Positions 55,098 through 63,766 of a DNA stretch of 64,000 nt are shown here, piece after piece. The notes beneath the pieces are model-generated. The model did no database searches, was not told where the DNA came from, and saw only the letters and a list, made by a program, of their open reading frames with translations. Position 1 is the first letter of the stretch. Every line of letters starts with the position of its first letter. Source of the stretch: Tersicoccus solisilvae (GTDB taxonomy: Bacteria; Actinomycetota; Actinomycetes; Actinomycetales; Micrococcaceae); NCBI RefSeq assembly GCF_014643255.1, contig NZ_BMJI01000004.1, positions 62,001 through 126,000 on the forward strand, read 5' to 3'. Position numbers and translations under genes: made by a program.

Positions 55098-55743
55098 CCC
55101 GAGCCCGAACACCGGAGCGCGGTTCGGGCTGGAGTGCGCACAACCGGGCGCGGCCACACCAGAGCCCGAACAACGAGGCCGAAATCGGGCTCGAGTGCGA
55201 ACAACCGGGCGAGGCCACACCAGAGCCCGAACAACGAGGCGAAACCCCGTGCTCCAACGCCCCAGCCCGAACACCAAGGCCGAAATCGGGCTCGAGTGCG
55301 AGCACCGGACGCGGCCACACCAGAGCCCGAACACGACGCCGGCGTCCGGGCTGGAGTGCCAACACCGGGCGCGGCTGCACTAGAGCCCGGACAACGGGGC
55401 GAAACCCCGGGCTCCAGCGTCCCAGCCCGAACCCCAAGGCCGAAATCGGGCTCGAGTGCGAGCACCGGGCGCGGCTGCACTAGAGCCCGAACAACGAGGC
55501 GACACCCCGCGCTCCAGCAGCCCAGCCCCGCTCCAGCAGCCCAGCCCCAACACCAAGGCCGAAATCGGGCTCGAGTGCCAACACCGGGCGCGGCTGCACC
55601 AGAGCCCGAACAACGAGGCGACACCCCGCGCTCCAACGCCCCAGCCCGAACACCACGGCCGAAATCGGGCTCGAGTGCGAACAGCCGGGCGTGGCCACAC
55701 CAGAGCCCGGACACGACGCCGGCGCGCGGGCTGGAGTGCGAGT
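55098..55743. repeat. Tandem hairpin-rich repeat array
   Basis: About 650 bp of degenerate repeats, roughly 60-bp and 40-bp modules that alternate in about 100-bp higher-order units. The 18-mer GAAATCGGGCTCGAGTGC occurs exactly at 55181, 55282, 55442, 55561 and 55661, with three diverged versions (GGGCTGGAGTGC) at about 55127, 55348 and 55728. Each module can fold, for example AGCCCGA with TCGGGCT at 55264-55292. A 19-bp direct repeat sits at 55511 and 55530. Spacings (101, 160, 119, 100) are not multiples of three, so it is not a repeat protein. The following 80 bp to 55823 show nothing. Confidence 0.9.
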
Positions 55744-55823
55744 CTGCAGTGCGAAGTCAGGCGCACACGGTCGGGCGTCCAGGTCGACAGCAAGGGTCAG
55801 CTGCGGTGCGGAGCCGAACGGCG

Positions 55824-57401
55824 TCAGGCGGCGTGCCGCCCGCGTCGACGACCGAGCCCGCGCGGCGTCGCCAGGAACGCGGCGACCAGGGCCGCCACCA
55901 GCAGGGCGACCGCGGGCAGCACGAGGGACTGGCCCATCGCGCCGGCGTAGCCGGCCTGCAGCGCGGTCGGCAGAGCCCCCGCGGCGGATGCGCCGGCCTC
56001 GCCCGCGGGGGCGCCGCCGGGAAGTTGCGGCAGCTCCGCGGTGAGCCGGCTCTGGATCAGCACCGCGATCGCGGCCGAGCCGAGGACCGCGCCCACCTGC
56101 CGGGTGGTGTTGTAGACACCCGAGCCGGCACCGGCGACATCCGGGGTGAGGTTGCGGGTCGCACTGATCGACAGCGGGGCCCACATGCACGAGCTGCCGA
56201 GCCCCATGATGATCGGCACGAGCGCCAGGAACACCAGGGGCGTGTCCGGAGTCATGATCGCGGCCAGGATCAGCAGGCCGACGCCGAACGCCGCCATGCC
56301 GGGCACGGCCAGGCGCCGGGGATCCACGCGGGCGATGATGCGCCCGACGACCGGCGCCATGGCCCCGGAGACGACCGCCATCGGCGCCAGCATGAGGGCA
56401 GCCTGCGTCGGGGTCAGGCCGCGGACCGTCTGCAGGAACAGCATGATCGGGAAGTTCATCGCGGTGATCGCCAGTCCCACGAGAGTGATCGCCGTGTTCG
56501 CGAGGCTGAAGTTGCGGTCCCGGAAGAGCCGCAGCGGGATCAGGGGCTCACCGCGGTTGTAGCGCTGCCACAGCACGAACGCCACGAGCACGACGACGCC
56601 GGTGATGATCAGGCCCCACACGGAGATCGGACCGGTGATGGTGCCCCAGTCGTAGGTCTCACCCTCCTGGAGGCCGAACACCAGCGCGAACATGCCGACC
56701 GCGCTGAGCAGCACGCCGAGCCAGTCGAAGCGGTGGCTGTGGGTCGGCAGCGACGGGACCAGCATCCAGGCCAGCACGAAGCCGACCACGCCGACGGGCA
56801 CGTTGACGAAGAAGATCCACTCCCAGCCCAGCGAGTCCACCAGCAGCCCGCCGAGGATCGGCCCGACGAGCGTGGCGATGCCCGCGGTGGCCCCCCACAG
56901 CCCCATGGCGGCGCCCCGGTGGACGACGGGGAACATCCGGGTGATGACGGACATGGTCTGCGGGGTCATCAGCGCGGCCCCGAGTCCCTGCAGCACGCGG
57001 GCGGCGATGAGCATGGACACGTCGCCCGAGAATCCGCACCAGGCGGAGGCGAGCGTGAAGACGGCCAGGCCCACGAGGTAGATGTTCTTGGGTCCGAACC
57101 GGTCCCCGAGCCGGCCGGTGATCAGCAGCGGGACGGCGTAGGCCAGCAGATAGGCACTGGTCACCCAGATCACCGCGTTGATGTCGGCACCGAGTCCGCG
57201 CATGATCGCGGGCATCGCCGTGGTGACGATCGTGGAGTCCACGAGGATCATGAAGAAGCCGATGACGAGGGCCCAGAGGGCCGGCCAGGCGTGCGGGTCG
57301 AGCGGACTGTCGGCCGCGGGGGTGCCCGGGCGCGGGGGCGTCGCCTCGGCGACGGGGGGCTGGGCCGGCGCGGCCGTGCGGTCGCTGCGGGTGGTGGTCA
57401 C
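55824..57401 (-). CDS. MFS multidrug efflux transporter, DHA2 (14-TM, EmrB/QacA) family
   Basis: 525 aa with about 14 membrane segments. Motif D1 LVDSTIVTTAMPAI, motif A GRLGDRFGPKN and the antiporter motif GPILGGLLVDSLGW mark a proton-coupled drug exporter of the cytoplasmic membrane. Residues 1-35 are a Pro/Ala-rich cytoplasmic tail. GTG start with GGAAGGA. No adjacent TetR or MarR regulator is seen; substrate cannot be predicted. The gene lies alone between GNAT and rplJ. Confidence 0.9.
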   Translation of the reverse strand: MTTTRSDRTAAPAQPPVAEATPPRPGTPAADSPLDPHAWPALWALVIGFFMILVDSTIVTTAMPAIMRGLGADINAVIWVTSAYLLAYAVPLLITGRLGDRFGPKNIYLVGLAVFTLASAWCGFSGDVSMLIAARVLQGLGAALMTPQTMSVITRMFPVVHRGAAMGLWGATAGIATLVGPILGGLLVDSLGWEWIFFVNVPVGVVGFVLAWMLVPSLPTHSHRFDWLGVLLSAVGMFALVFGLQEGETYDWGTITGPISVWGLIITGVVVLVAFVLWQRYNRGEPLIPLRLFRDRNFSLANTAITLVGLAITAMNFPIMLFLQTVRGLTPTQAALMLAPMAVVSGAMAPVVGRIIARVDPRRLAVPGMAAFGVGLLILAAIMTPDTPLVFLALVPIIMGLGSSCMWAPLSISATRNLTPDVAGAGSGVYNTTRQVGAVLGSAAIAVLIQSRLTAELPQLPGGAPAGEAGASAAGALPTALQAGYAGAMGQSLVLPAVALLVAALVAAFLATPRGLGRRRGRHAA

Positions 57402-57610
57402 GAGTGTCCTTCCGCCCGGGGTGACCCGGGGACGGGGCGGTGGCGCACGTCCGGGGGACGGCGCGATTCGGCGAGCTGGTGGAACGGGTACGGAGCGGGG
57501 GTGCGCGGCGGGCGGACGCCGACGCGCGGCACCGCCGCAGCGTCAACGTCGGGACAGGGACGGTTATGCCCGGGCCCCCGGACCCGGTGCGCCACGGGTG
57601 GCCGGCGGGG

Positions 57611-58702
57611 TCAGGTCAGGCGCTTCTGCCACGCGCCGACCACGCCGACCTGCCGGAAGCCGAGCTCGGCGTTGATGTCGAGCACCGGCGTGTTCTCCTC
57701 GGCGTTCCACGTGTAGACCCGGCGCACGTCCGGCCACACCGTCGCGAGTCGCCGGAGGTTGTCCGTCTTGAGCAGGATACCCAGCCGGCGCCCGCGGTGC
57801 TCGGCGAGCACGAGGGTGTCCTCCTGGTAGGCGACGGCGGGTCGGGCGTCGAAACGTTCGAGCACCGTGTGCCCCACCAGCCTGCCGGTGCGGAGGTCGC
57901 GGACGGCCGACACCAGCCGGTGTCCGCCGCGGGCAGCGAGCTCGGCCTCCTCCTGCGCCATCCGGTCCGCGTCCCACACCTCGGCGTCCTGGGCCAGGTC
58001 CGCGGACGGGATGTCGGTGCTCATGGCCGTCTTCAATCGAGCGTAGTCCGCCGCGGCGGCGGTCGGCGCCGCGTCCACCCAGCCGACGAGTTCGTAGCCG
58101 GCCGTGCGCGAGGGCGCCGGCGACACCGCGTCGAGCGTGGCGGCCGGCACCGGGAGGTCGAGCCGGCCGAGCCGTTCGACCTGCTCGAGCACGAACCCGT
58201 GGCGCCGGGCGAAGGCCGCCACCGGGACGCCGCCGGGAAGGCCGCCCTCCCCGGACCGGGCCGGCACGGTGTCCCGCCCGGGCGCGGTGCCCGGGGTCTC
58301 GGACCACCCGGCCAGCACGGTGCGACCGGCGGCGCGCAGCTCCCGCTCGGCCGCGTCGAGCAGGGCCGACCCGATGCCGGCACGACGGCGGCCCGGATCG
58401 ACCACGACGTCGATCCACGCGACGTCGTGGTTCTCGCGCTGCGGCAGGGTCGCCGTCACCAGCCCGACGACGCGGGCCCGCGCGTCGAGCGCGAGCCACG
58501 CCCGCCAGTGCTCGGTCGGGGTGTTCGCGGCCAGGGCGAACTGCTCCGGCAGGCTCTCGGCGTGGTCGTCGTCGCCCCACAGGTCCCGGCGGACACGGAC
58601 CGCCAGGTCGGCGGCCGCCACGAAGGGCTGGGCGTCGGGGTCGGTCAGCCGCGCGGGCCGGGCCAGGCCGCGGATCTCGACGGAGCCGTCGCGGACGGTC
58701 AT
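57611..58702 (-). CDS. Double-domain GNAT N-acetyltransferase
   Basis: 363 aa. Two GNAT folds: the first has the acetyl-CoA loop VDPGRRRAGIGSALL (about 110-125), the second VLAEHRGRRLGILLK and the C-terminal WNAEENTPVLDINAELGFRQVG. This arrangement resembles actinobacterial tandem GNAT proteins (MshD-like in layout), but the wording does not let me name it mycothiol synthase. Acceptor unknown. It follows the rplKA terminator. Confidence 0.82.
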   Translation of the reverse strand: MTVRDGSVEIRGLARPARLTDPDAQPFVAAADLAVRVRRDLWGDDDHAESLPEQFALAANTPTEHWRAWLALDARARVVGLVTATLPQRENHDVAWIDVVVDPGRRRAGIGSALLDAAERELRAAGRTVLAGWSETPGTAPGRDTVPARSGEGGLPGGVPVAAFARRHGFVLEQVERLGRLDLPVPAATLDAVSPAPSRTAGYELVGWVDAAPTAAAADYARLKTAMSTDIPSADLAQDAEVWDADRMAQEEAELAARGGHRLVSAVRDLRTGRLVGHTVLERFDARPAVAYQEDTLVLAEHRGRRLGILLKTDNLRRLATVWPDVRRVYTWNAEENTPVLDINAELGFRQVGVVGAWQKRLT

Positions 58703-58743
58703 CGTCCCATTCTCACCCGTGTCGTCGTGGGTGCGGGCGGACG

Positions 58744-58784
58744 CGAACGGGGCCGGACGAGAGGATCTCGTCCGGCCCCGTTCG
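58744..58784 (-). terminator. Terminator after rplA
   Basis: Perfect 19-bp arms, CGAACGGGGCCGGACGAGA (58744-58762) and its complement (58766-58784), around a GGA loop. The strongest hairpin in the window. Confidence 0.95.
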
Positions 58785-58813
58785 ACGGCCGTGCGGCCGC
58801 GGGTTCCTGTGCC

Positions 58814-59521
58814 TCAGGCGGCGGGCAGCACGCGGGTCACGTTCGGGTCCACCGGGATGCCGGGGCCGAAGGTGGTGCTCACCGTGGCGCGCTGGATGTA
58901 GCGGCCCTTCGAGGCGGACGGCTTGAGCCGGAGCACCTCGTCAAGGGCGGCCGCGTAGTTCTCGATCAGCTTGTCGGCGTCGAAGGACACCTTGCCGATG
59001 ATGAAGTGCAGGTTCGCGTGCTTGTCGACCCGGAAGTCGATCTTGCCGCCCTTGATGTCGGTCACGGCCTTGGCCACGTCCGGGGTCACCGTGCCGGTCT
59101 TCGGGTTCGGCATCAGGTTGCGGGGGCCAAGGATCTTGCCCAGGCGACCGACCTTGCCCATCAGGTCCGGGGTGGCGACGGCGGCGTCGAAGTCCGTCCA
59201 GCCGCCCTGGATCCGCTCCATCAGGTCGTCCGAGCCGACGAAGTCGGCGCCGGCGGCCTCGGCCGCGGCGGCCCGGTCACCGGTGGCGAAGACGACCACG
59301 CGGGCGGTCTTGCCGGTGCCGTGCGGCAGGTTCACGGTGCCGCGGACCATCTGGTCCGCCTTGCGGGGGTCGACGCCCAGCCGGAACGCGACCTCGACAG
59401 TGGCGTCGGACTTCGACGGGTTGGACTCCTTGGCCAGGGTGACGGCCTCGACCGGGGTGTAGAGCTTGCCGTCCTCGATCTTGTCGGCGGCCGCCCGGTA
59501 TGCCTTGCTGCGCTGTGCCAT
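58814..59521 (-). CDS. rplA: 50S ribosomal protein L1
   Basis: 235 aa ([38 protein letters not shown]). L1 forms the mobile E-site stalk and in many bacteria represses rplKA. ATG at 59521 with GGAG 9 nt upstream. Unusually it is 240 bp after rplK. Confidence 0.97.
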   Translation of the reverse strand: MAQRSKAYRAAADKIEDGKLYTPVEAVTLAKESNPSKSDATVEVAFRLGVDPRKADQMVRGTVNLPHGTGKTARVVVFATGDRAAAAEAAGADFVGSDDLMERIQGGWTDFDAAVATPDLMGKVGRLGKILGPRNLMPNPKTGTVTPDVAKAVTDIKGGKIDFRVDKHANLHFIIGKVSFDADKLIENYAAALDEVLRLKPSASKGRYIQRATVSTTFGPGIPVDPNVTRVLPAA

Positions 59522-59592
59522 CTGCGTTTTCTCCTTGTGCAGGTGTGGTGTGACGGGCCGCGCGCGGCCCCTTCCCACGGGATGTGTCTGGT

Positions 59593-59646
59593 GCCGAGCG
59601 GCTGCTCGGCGGGTGGTCACTCGACGGTGCTGGACTGTCGAGTGAC
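59593..59646 (-). other. Hairpins in the rplK-rplA gap
   Basis: GCCGAGC/GCTCGGC (59593-59599, 59604-59610) and GTCACTCGAC/GTCGAGTGAC (59616-59625, 59637-59646) are perfect stems. GTCACTCGACGGTG at 59616-59629 also recurs at 59761-59774, where it encodes the end of rplK. Attenuator, terminator or remnant of a duplication are all possible. Confidence 0.6.
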
Positions 59647-59761
59647 TGCGGTGCTTGCTATGGCGTTGTCTCCTTCGTCGACTCCGCCATACGCGAGTCC
59701 ACAGCCACTCCCACTCCTCGCAAGCTCGGAGCGGGTCCCGCGTGACTGCGGCTCCACCTCG

Positions 59762-60190
59762 TCACTCGACGGTGATGCCCATCGAGCGGGCGGTGCCCGC
59801 GATGATCTTGGCCGCGGCCTCGACGTCGTTCGCGTTCAGGTCCTCGAGCTTCGTCTGGGCGATCTCGCGCACCTGGTCCTGGGTCAGCTTGGCGACCTTG
59901 GTGGTGTGCGGGGTCGCGGAGCCCTTCTGGACACCCGCGGCCTTCTTGATCAGCTCAGCGGCCGGCGGGGTCTTCGTGATGAAGGTGAACGAGCGGTCCT
60001 CGTACACCGTGATCTCCACGGGGACGACGTTGCCGCGCTGGGACTCCGTCGCGGCGTTGTACGCCTTGCAGAATTCCATGATGTTGACGCCGTGCTGACC
60101 GAGCGCGGGACCGATCGGGGGGGCCGGGTTGGCGGCGCCCGCCTGGATCTGCAGCTTGATCAGGCCGGCGACCTTCTTCTTGGGAGCCAA
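59762..60190 (-). CDS. rplK: 50S ribosomal protein L11
   Basis: 142 aa. GTPase-centre protein; [20 protein letters not shown] and [18 protein letters not shown] are diagnostic. Start is TTG at 60190 with AAGGATC 8 nt upstream; the longer frame upstream has no family similarity. Confidence 0.95.
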   Translation of the reverse strand: MAPKKKVAGLIKLQIQAGAANPAPPIGPALGQHGVNIMEFCKAYNAATESQRGNVVPVEITVYEDRSFTFITKTPPAAELIKKAAGVQKGSATPHTTKVAKLTQDQVREIAQTKLEDLNANDVEAAAKIIAGTARSMGITVE

Positions 60191-60330
60191 TTGAAGATCC
60201 TTCTTCCATGATGGTGCCCGCCGGCACAGGAGCGTCCCGGCGGAGGTTGGCCGCCGTGGCGCGGCGGCCGCCGCCGTCGATCCCCGCAAAGCATCGGGTC
60301 ACGACGACGAAGTCTGTGTCGGTGCGGTCC

Positions 60331-61227
60331 TCAGATCTTGGTGACCTGATGGAACCCCAGGGTGACCGGGGTCTCGCGCTCGAAGATCGAGACCAGGACG
60401 ACGAGCTGCTGGGACTCCGGCTTGATCTCGGAGATCGTGGCGGGCAGCGTCTCGAACGGGCCCTCCTTGACGATCACCGACTCGCCGACCGTGAAGTCGA
60501 CGACGGTGGCGCCCGGGGCGGGGCGGGCGGGCTTGCCGTCCTCGGCGGCGCGCTCGGCCTCGAACGACGGGGCGAGCATGGAGACGACCTCGTCGAGGCG
60601 CAGCGGGACCGGGTTGTGGGCGTTGCCCACGAAACCGGTGACACCCGGCGTGTGCCGGACGGCACCCCACGACTCGTCGGTCAGTTCCATCCGGACGAGC
60701 ACGTAGCCGGGGATCCGGACGCGGCGCACGATCTTGCGCTGCGCGTTCTTGATCTCCACGACCTCCTCCATGGGGACCTGGATCTCGAAGATGAAATCCT
60801 CCATGTTGAGGGTCTGGATCCGGGTCTCGAGGTTGACCTTCACCCGGTTCTCGTAGCCGGCGTAGGAGTGGATGACGTACCAGTCACCCTCCTGGCGGCG
60901 CAGCTTGGCGGTGAACTCCGCCAGCGCGTCCTCGGCGGACTGGCCGGCCTCGTCCTCGGGGGCGTCCGCGTCCGCGGCGGGCTCGGCGGTGTCCGCACCG
61001 GCGGCGACGGCCGCGTCGGTCTCCTGGATGGTCGCCTCGTCGGTGGCGACGGCGTCATCCTCCTCGGCGACCACGGTGTCGGAGGCGTCGGCGTCCTGAC
61101 CCTCGTCCTCGATCACGGGCTCGGCGGGCGCGGACACCGGTGCCGAGGTCGGCGCGGCGTCGCTGAACGGCGAGTCGGCGCTGGGGGCGACGTCGTCGTC
61201 GAAGTTATCGAGCCTGTGCTCGGACAC
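60331..61227 (-). CDS. nusG: Transcription termination/antitermination protein NusG
   Basis: 298 aa against 181 in E. coli. The NGN domain starts near residue 112 ([20 protein letters not shown]) and the KOW domain closes the protein (VTVGESV-like [14 protein letters not shown]). Residues 1-105 are a strongly acidic, Ala/Asp/Glu-rich extension common in Actinobacteria. It couples RNA polymerase to the ribosome via S10 and to Rho. Lies 57 bp after secE. Confidence 0.96.
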   Translation of the reverse strand: MSEHRLDNFDDDVAPSADSPFSDAAPTSAPVSAPAEPVIEDEGQDADASDTVVAEEDDAVATDEATIQETDAAVAAGADTAEPAADADAPEDEAGQSAEDALAEFTAKLRRQEGDWYVIHSYAGYENRVKVNLETRIQTLNMEDFIFEIQVPMEEVVEIKNAQRKIVRRVRIPGYVLVRMELTDESWGAVRHTPGVTGFVGNAHNPVPLRLDEVVSMLAPSFEAERAAEDGKPARPAPGATVVDFTVGESVIVKEGPFETLPATISEIKPESQQLVVLVSIFERETPVTLGFHQVTKI

Positions 61228-61284
61228 GGTGTACTCCTGTTTCTCGACCGGGTTGTCTGGCGGGGTGCTCGCGCACCCGGGGCG

Positions 61285-61554
61285 TCACTGCTCGGGGGTG
61301 CCGACGAAGACCCACTTCGCGGCCGAGAAGAACGCGAAGTCCAGTCCCGTCACGATGAGCATCATGATCACCACGAACACGAGCACGACGGCGGTGTAGT
61401 TCAGCCACTGGCCGCGAGTCGGCGTCACCACCTTGCGCAGCTCGGCGATGACCTGCCGGACGAACAGCGCGATGCGAGCGAACACGTTGCGCTTCCGCTG
61501 CGTCGTCTCGGGCGAGGGGCGCCCCTGAGAGCTGCTGGCAGCTGTTTCGGTCAC
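61285..61554 (-). CDS. secE: Preprotein translocase subunit SecE
   Basis: 89 aa, one C-terminal membrane segment (VVLVFVVIMMLIVTGLDFAF) preceded by the amphipathic VIAELRKVVTPTRGQW block that clamps SecY. GTG at 61554 with GAGGA upstream; the longer frame would run into tRNA-Trp. Confidence 0.94.
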   Translation of the reverse strand: MTETAASSSQGRPSPETTQRKRNVFARIALFVRQVIAELRKVVTPTRGQWLNYTAVVLVFVVIMMLIVTGLDFAFFSAAKWVFVGTPEQ

Positions 61555-61638
61555 CGATTCCTCACTTGCCGTTCGTCGAGTTCGCGTGCGGTCATCGACC
61601 GACGCGCCGCGATGGCCGGCTGTTCGCCAGCCAGTGCG

Positions 61639-61711
61639 CAGGGCAGACAGGACTCGAACCTGCAACCTGCGGTTTTGGAGACCGCTGCGCTACCAATTGC
61701 GCCACTACCCT
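61639..61711 (-). tRNA. tRNA-Trp (anticodon CCA)
   Basis: 73 nt. Acceptor AGGGTAG pairs with CTGCCCT (one G-T pair), the discriminator is G, the T arm contains GGTTCGAGTCC, and the anticodon loop CTCCAAA gives CCA. The 3' CCA is not encoded. tRNA-Trp-secE-nusG is a conserved order. Confidence 0.97.
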
Positions 61712-61786
61712 TCGGCATTCCCCGCGCCGACGCCGGACCACCCTGCGAGAGGGCGCGATCGACCTTCGGCGGAACACCAGTAGACC

Positions 61787-61815
61787 AGTCTACGCATCCG
61801 CAGCCCCCGAGTCGA
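61787..61815 (-). promoter_or_regulatory. Promoter of tRNA-Trp-secE-nusG
   Basis: -35 TCGACT (61810-61815), 17-bp spacer, -10 TAGACT (61787-61792), about 75 nt before the tRNA. The -10 is part of a TAGACCAGTCTA palindrome. Confidence 0.65.
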
Positions 61816-61852
61816 ACCGAGCCCCGTGGAACCCGCCGCCCGAGGACGGCCC

Positions 61853-61962
61853 GACCGGCTCGACGCGCGAGGACGGCCCGGCGCCGGGCGGAAGGGGACG
61901 TGTCGACCAGAGCGAGCTCTGCGAGCGCCGGGAGATCCAGTCCCCGTGCCCGGGGCCGTGCC
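61853..61962. repeat. 110-bp tandem duplication, unit 1 (structured repeat copy B)
   Basis: 86 bp (61877-61962) are identical to unit 2; the first 24 bp are diverged. Arms CGGCGCCGGGC (61879-61889) and GCCCGGGGCCG (61948-61958) pair at 10 of 11 positions; GGGGAC (61894-61899) pairs with GTCCCC (61940-61945). A small CAGAGCGAGCTCTG hairpin lies inside. Confidence 0.92.
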
Positions 61963-62072
61963 GTCCGGCTCGCCTCGCGACGACGCCCCGGCGCCGGGCG
62001 GAAGGGGACGTGTCGACCAGAGCGAGCTCTGCGAGCGCCGGGAGATCCAGTCCCCGTGCCCGGGGCCGTGCC
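61963..62072. repeat. 110-bp tandem duplication, unit 2 (structured repeat copy C)
   Basis: Second unit, with arms at 61989-61999 and 62058-62068 and inner arms at 62004-62009 and 62050-62055. With unit 1 it fills most of the 474-bp space between tRNA-Trp and the aminotransferase gene. No ORF of its own is credible. Confidence 0.92.
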
Positions 62073-62148
62073 ATCCGCACACGACCAGACCGCACACGAC
62101 CCGAACGAACACGAACATCGACACCCGCGTCACGAATCCGCGCCCGCC

Positions 62149-62154
62149 TAGACT
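62149..62154 (+). promoter_or_regulatory. Candidate -10 of the aminotransferase gene
   Basis: TAGACT, 31 nt before the ATG. No clear -35; the upstream 110-bp repeats end 77 bp before it. Confidence 0.5.
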
Positions 62155-62185
62155 GGAACCGCCCCCGCCCGCAACGAAGGACGTC

Positions 62186-63385
62186 ATGAGCGCAGCCCGC
62201 ATCTCCCAGCGTGTCGGATCGATCGCCGAGTCGGCCACCCTCGCGGTGGACGCCCGGGCGAAGGCCCTCAAGGCGCAGGGCCGACCCGTGATCGGCTTCG
62301 GCGCCGGGGAGCCGGACTTCCCGACGCCGGACTACATCGTGGAGGCCGCGGTCGAGGCGGCGCGGGACCCGAAGAACCACCGCTACTCCCCCGCCGGCGG
62401 ACTGCCGGAACTGAAGGCCGCCATCGCGCAGAAGACGCAACGCGACTCGGGGTACACCGTCGACCCGGGCCAGGTGCTGGTGACCAACGGCGGGAAGCAG
62501 GCCGTCTACGAGGCGTTCGCGACGCTGCTGGACCCGGGCGACGAGGTGCTCATGCCCACCCCGTACTGGACCACCTACCCGGAGGCCATCCGGCTGGCCG
62601 GCGGTGTGCCCGTCGAGGTGTTCGCCGGCCCGGACCAGGGCTACCTCGTCACCGAGGACCAGCTCGAGGCAGCCCTGACCGAGCGCACGAAGGTGCTGCT
62701 CTTCGTCTCCCCGTCCAACCCCACCGGGGCCGTCTACTCCCCCGAGCAGACCGCGCGGATCGGCGCCTGGGCCGCGTCGAACGGTCTGTGGGTCGTCACC
62801 GACGAGATCTACGAGCACCTGACCTATGACGGCGTGCCGTTCACCTCGATCGCCACCGCCGCGCCGGAGCTGGGTGACCGCGTCGTCATCCTCAACGGTG
62901 TCGCCAAGACGTATGCGATGACGGGCTGGCGGGTCGGGTGGATGATCGCCGCGCCGGACGTGGTCAAGGCGGCCACCAACCTCCAGTCCCACGCGACGTC
63001 GAACGTCGCCAACGTCTCCCAGCGCGCGGCGCTCGCCGCCGTCGCCGGCCCGCTGGACGCCGTCCACCGGATGCGCGAGTCGTTCGACCGGCGGCGCAAG
63101 CTCATCGTCGAGGGTCTGAACGCGATCGACGGGATCGAGTGCCCGATGCCGACCGGCGCGTTCTACGCGTACGCCGACGTGCGGCCCCTGCTGCAGCGCC
63201 CGGTTCGCGGTCGCACGATGGCCACCAGCGCCGAACTCGCCGCTTTCATCCTCGATGAGGCGGAGGTGGCGGTGGTGCCCGGCGAGGCGTTCGGCCCGTC
63301 CGGCTTCCTGCGGCTGTCCTACGCCCTCGGCGAGGACGACCTGATCGAGGGCATCGGCCGGATCCAGCGCCTGCTCGGTTCCTGA
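62186..63385 (+). CDS. aspC: Pyridoxal-phosphate aminotransferase, aspartate type
   Basis: 399 aa, class I/II aminotransferase, interconverting aspartate/2-oxoglutarate and oxaloacetate/glutamate. PLP-binding Lys241 is in [40 protein letters not shown] and the substrate Arg in [10 protein letters not shown] are present. ATG at 62186 has GAAGGA; upstream in-frame codons run through the 110-bp repeats and are not coding. Aspartate rather than another amino acid is inferred from the subgroup Ib look. Confidence 0.9.
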   Translation: MSAARISQRVGSIAESATLAVDARAKALKAQGRPVIGFGAGEPDFPTPDYIVEAAVEAARDPKNHRYSPAGGLPELKAAIAQKTQRDSGYTVDPGQVLVTNGGKQAVYEAFATLLDPGDEVLMPTPYWTTYPEAIRLAGGVPVEVFAGPDQGYLVTEDQLEAALTERTKVLLFVSPSNPTGAVYSPEQTARIGAWAASNGLWVVTDEIYEHLTYDGVPFTSIATAAPELGDRVVILNGVAKTYAMTGWRVGWMIAAPDVVKAATNLQSHATSNVANVSQRAALAAVAGPLDAVHRMRESFDRRRKLIVEGLNAIDGIECPMPTGAFYAYADVRPLLQRPVRGRTMATSAELAAFILDEAEVAVVPGEAFGPSGFLRLSYALGEDDLIEGIGRIQRLLGS

Positions 63386-63479
63386 ACCACCGGCGCGACG
63401 GACCGCCCGCCCGGCACGGTGTCCCAGCGGGGCCGGCGTGCGCTGGCGGGGGCGGGGGGAAACTGGCAGGCTGACCACC

Positions 63480-63719
63480 ATGGACTCGTTCTTCACCGCC
63501 ATCCGGTCCCTCGGGGTCCGCCGAGGCCCACACCGGATGCTCGCGGGGGTCTGCGGCGGCCTCGCCGACCGGTTCGGCGTCAGCCCGTGGCTGGTCCGGC
63601 TGCTCTTCGTGCTCAGCCTCGTGCTGCCCGGCTCCGGCGTCGTCGTCTACGGCATCGCCTGGATCCTGCTGCCGGACGAGAACGGCGTCATCCCGCTGCA
63701 GCGCTCCCTGACGCGCTGA
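63480..63719 (+). CDS. Small PspC-domain membrane protein
   Basis: 79 aa. PspC block RGPHRMLAGVCGGLADRFGVSPWLVRL is followed by one hydrophobic segment (LFVLSLVLPGSGVVVYGIAWILLP). Such proteins sit in the membrane and are linked to envelope-stress responses in other bacteria. CAGGCT 7 nt before the ATG may be the -10 of a leaderless mRNA. It lies 94 bp after the aminotransferase gene. Confidence 0.85.
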   Translation: MDSFFTAIRSLGVRRGPHRMLAGVCGGLADRFGVSPWLVRLLFVLSLVLPGSGVVVYGIAWILLPDENGVIPLQRSLTR

Positions 63720-63766
63720 CCCGCCCGCCCGTCGACCGCCCACCGTCCCTCGAGGAGACCCACGTC

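Noticed and set aside
55098-55743. CRISPR array
   Set aside because: Modules are contiguous and diverged, with no constant repeat separated by unique spacers of even length, and no cas genes are nearby.
55098-55743. Repeat-containing protein gene
   Set aside because: Open frames exist on both strands only because stops are rare in this GC-rich sequence; unit spacings of 101, 160, 119 and 100 break frame and no ribosome binding site fits.
57611-58702. Mycothiol synthase MshD
   Set aside because: The two-GNAT layout is similar, but no MshD-specific motif could be confirmed by eye, so the general name is kept.
61639-62185. Protein-coding extension of aspC into the 110-bp repeats
   Set aside because: The frame is open to 61826 but has no start signal, runs through repeats, and would add about 120 residues absent from aminotransferases.
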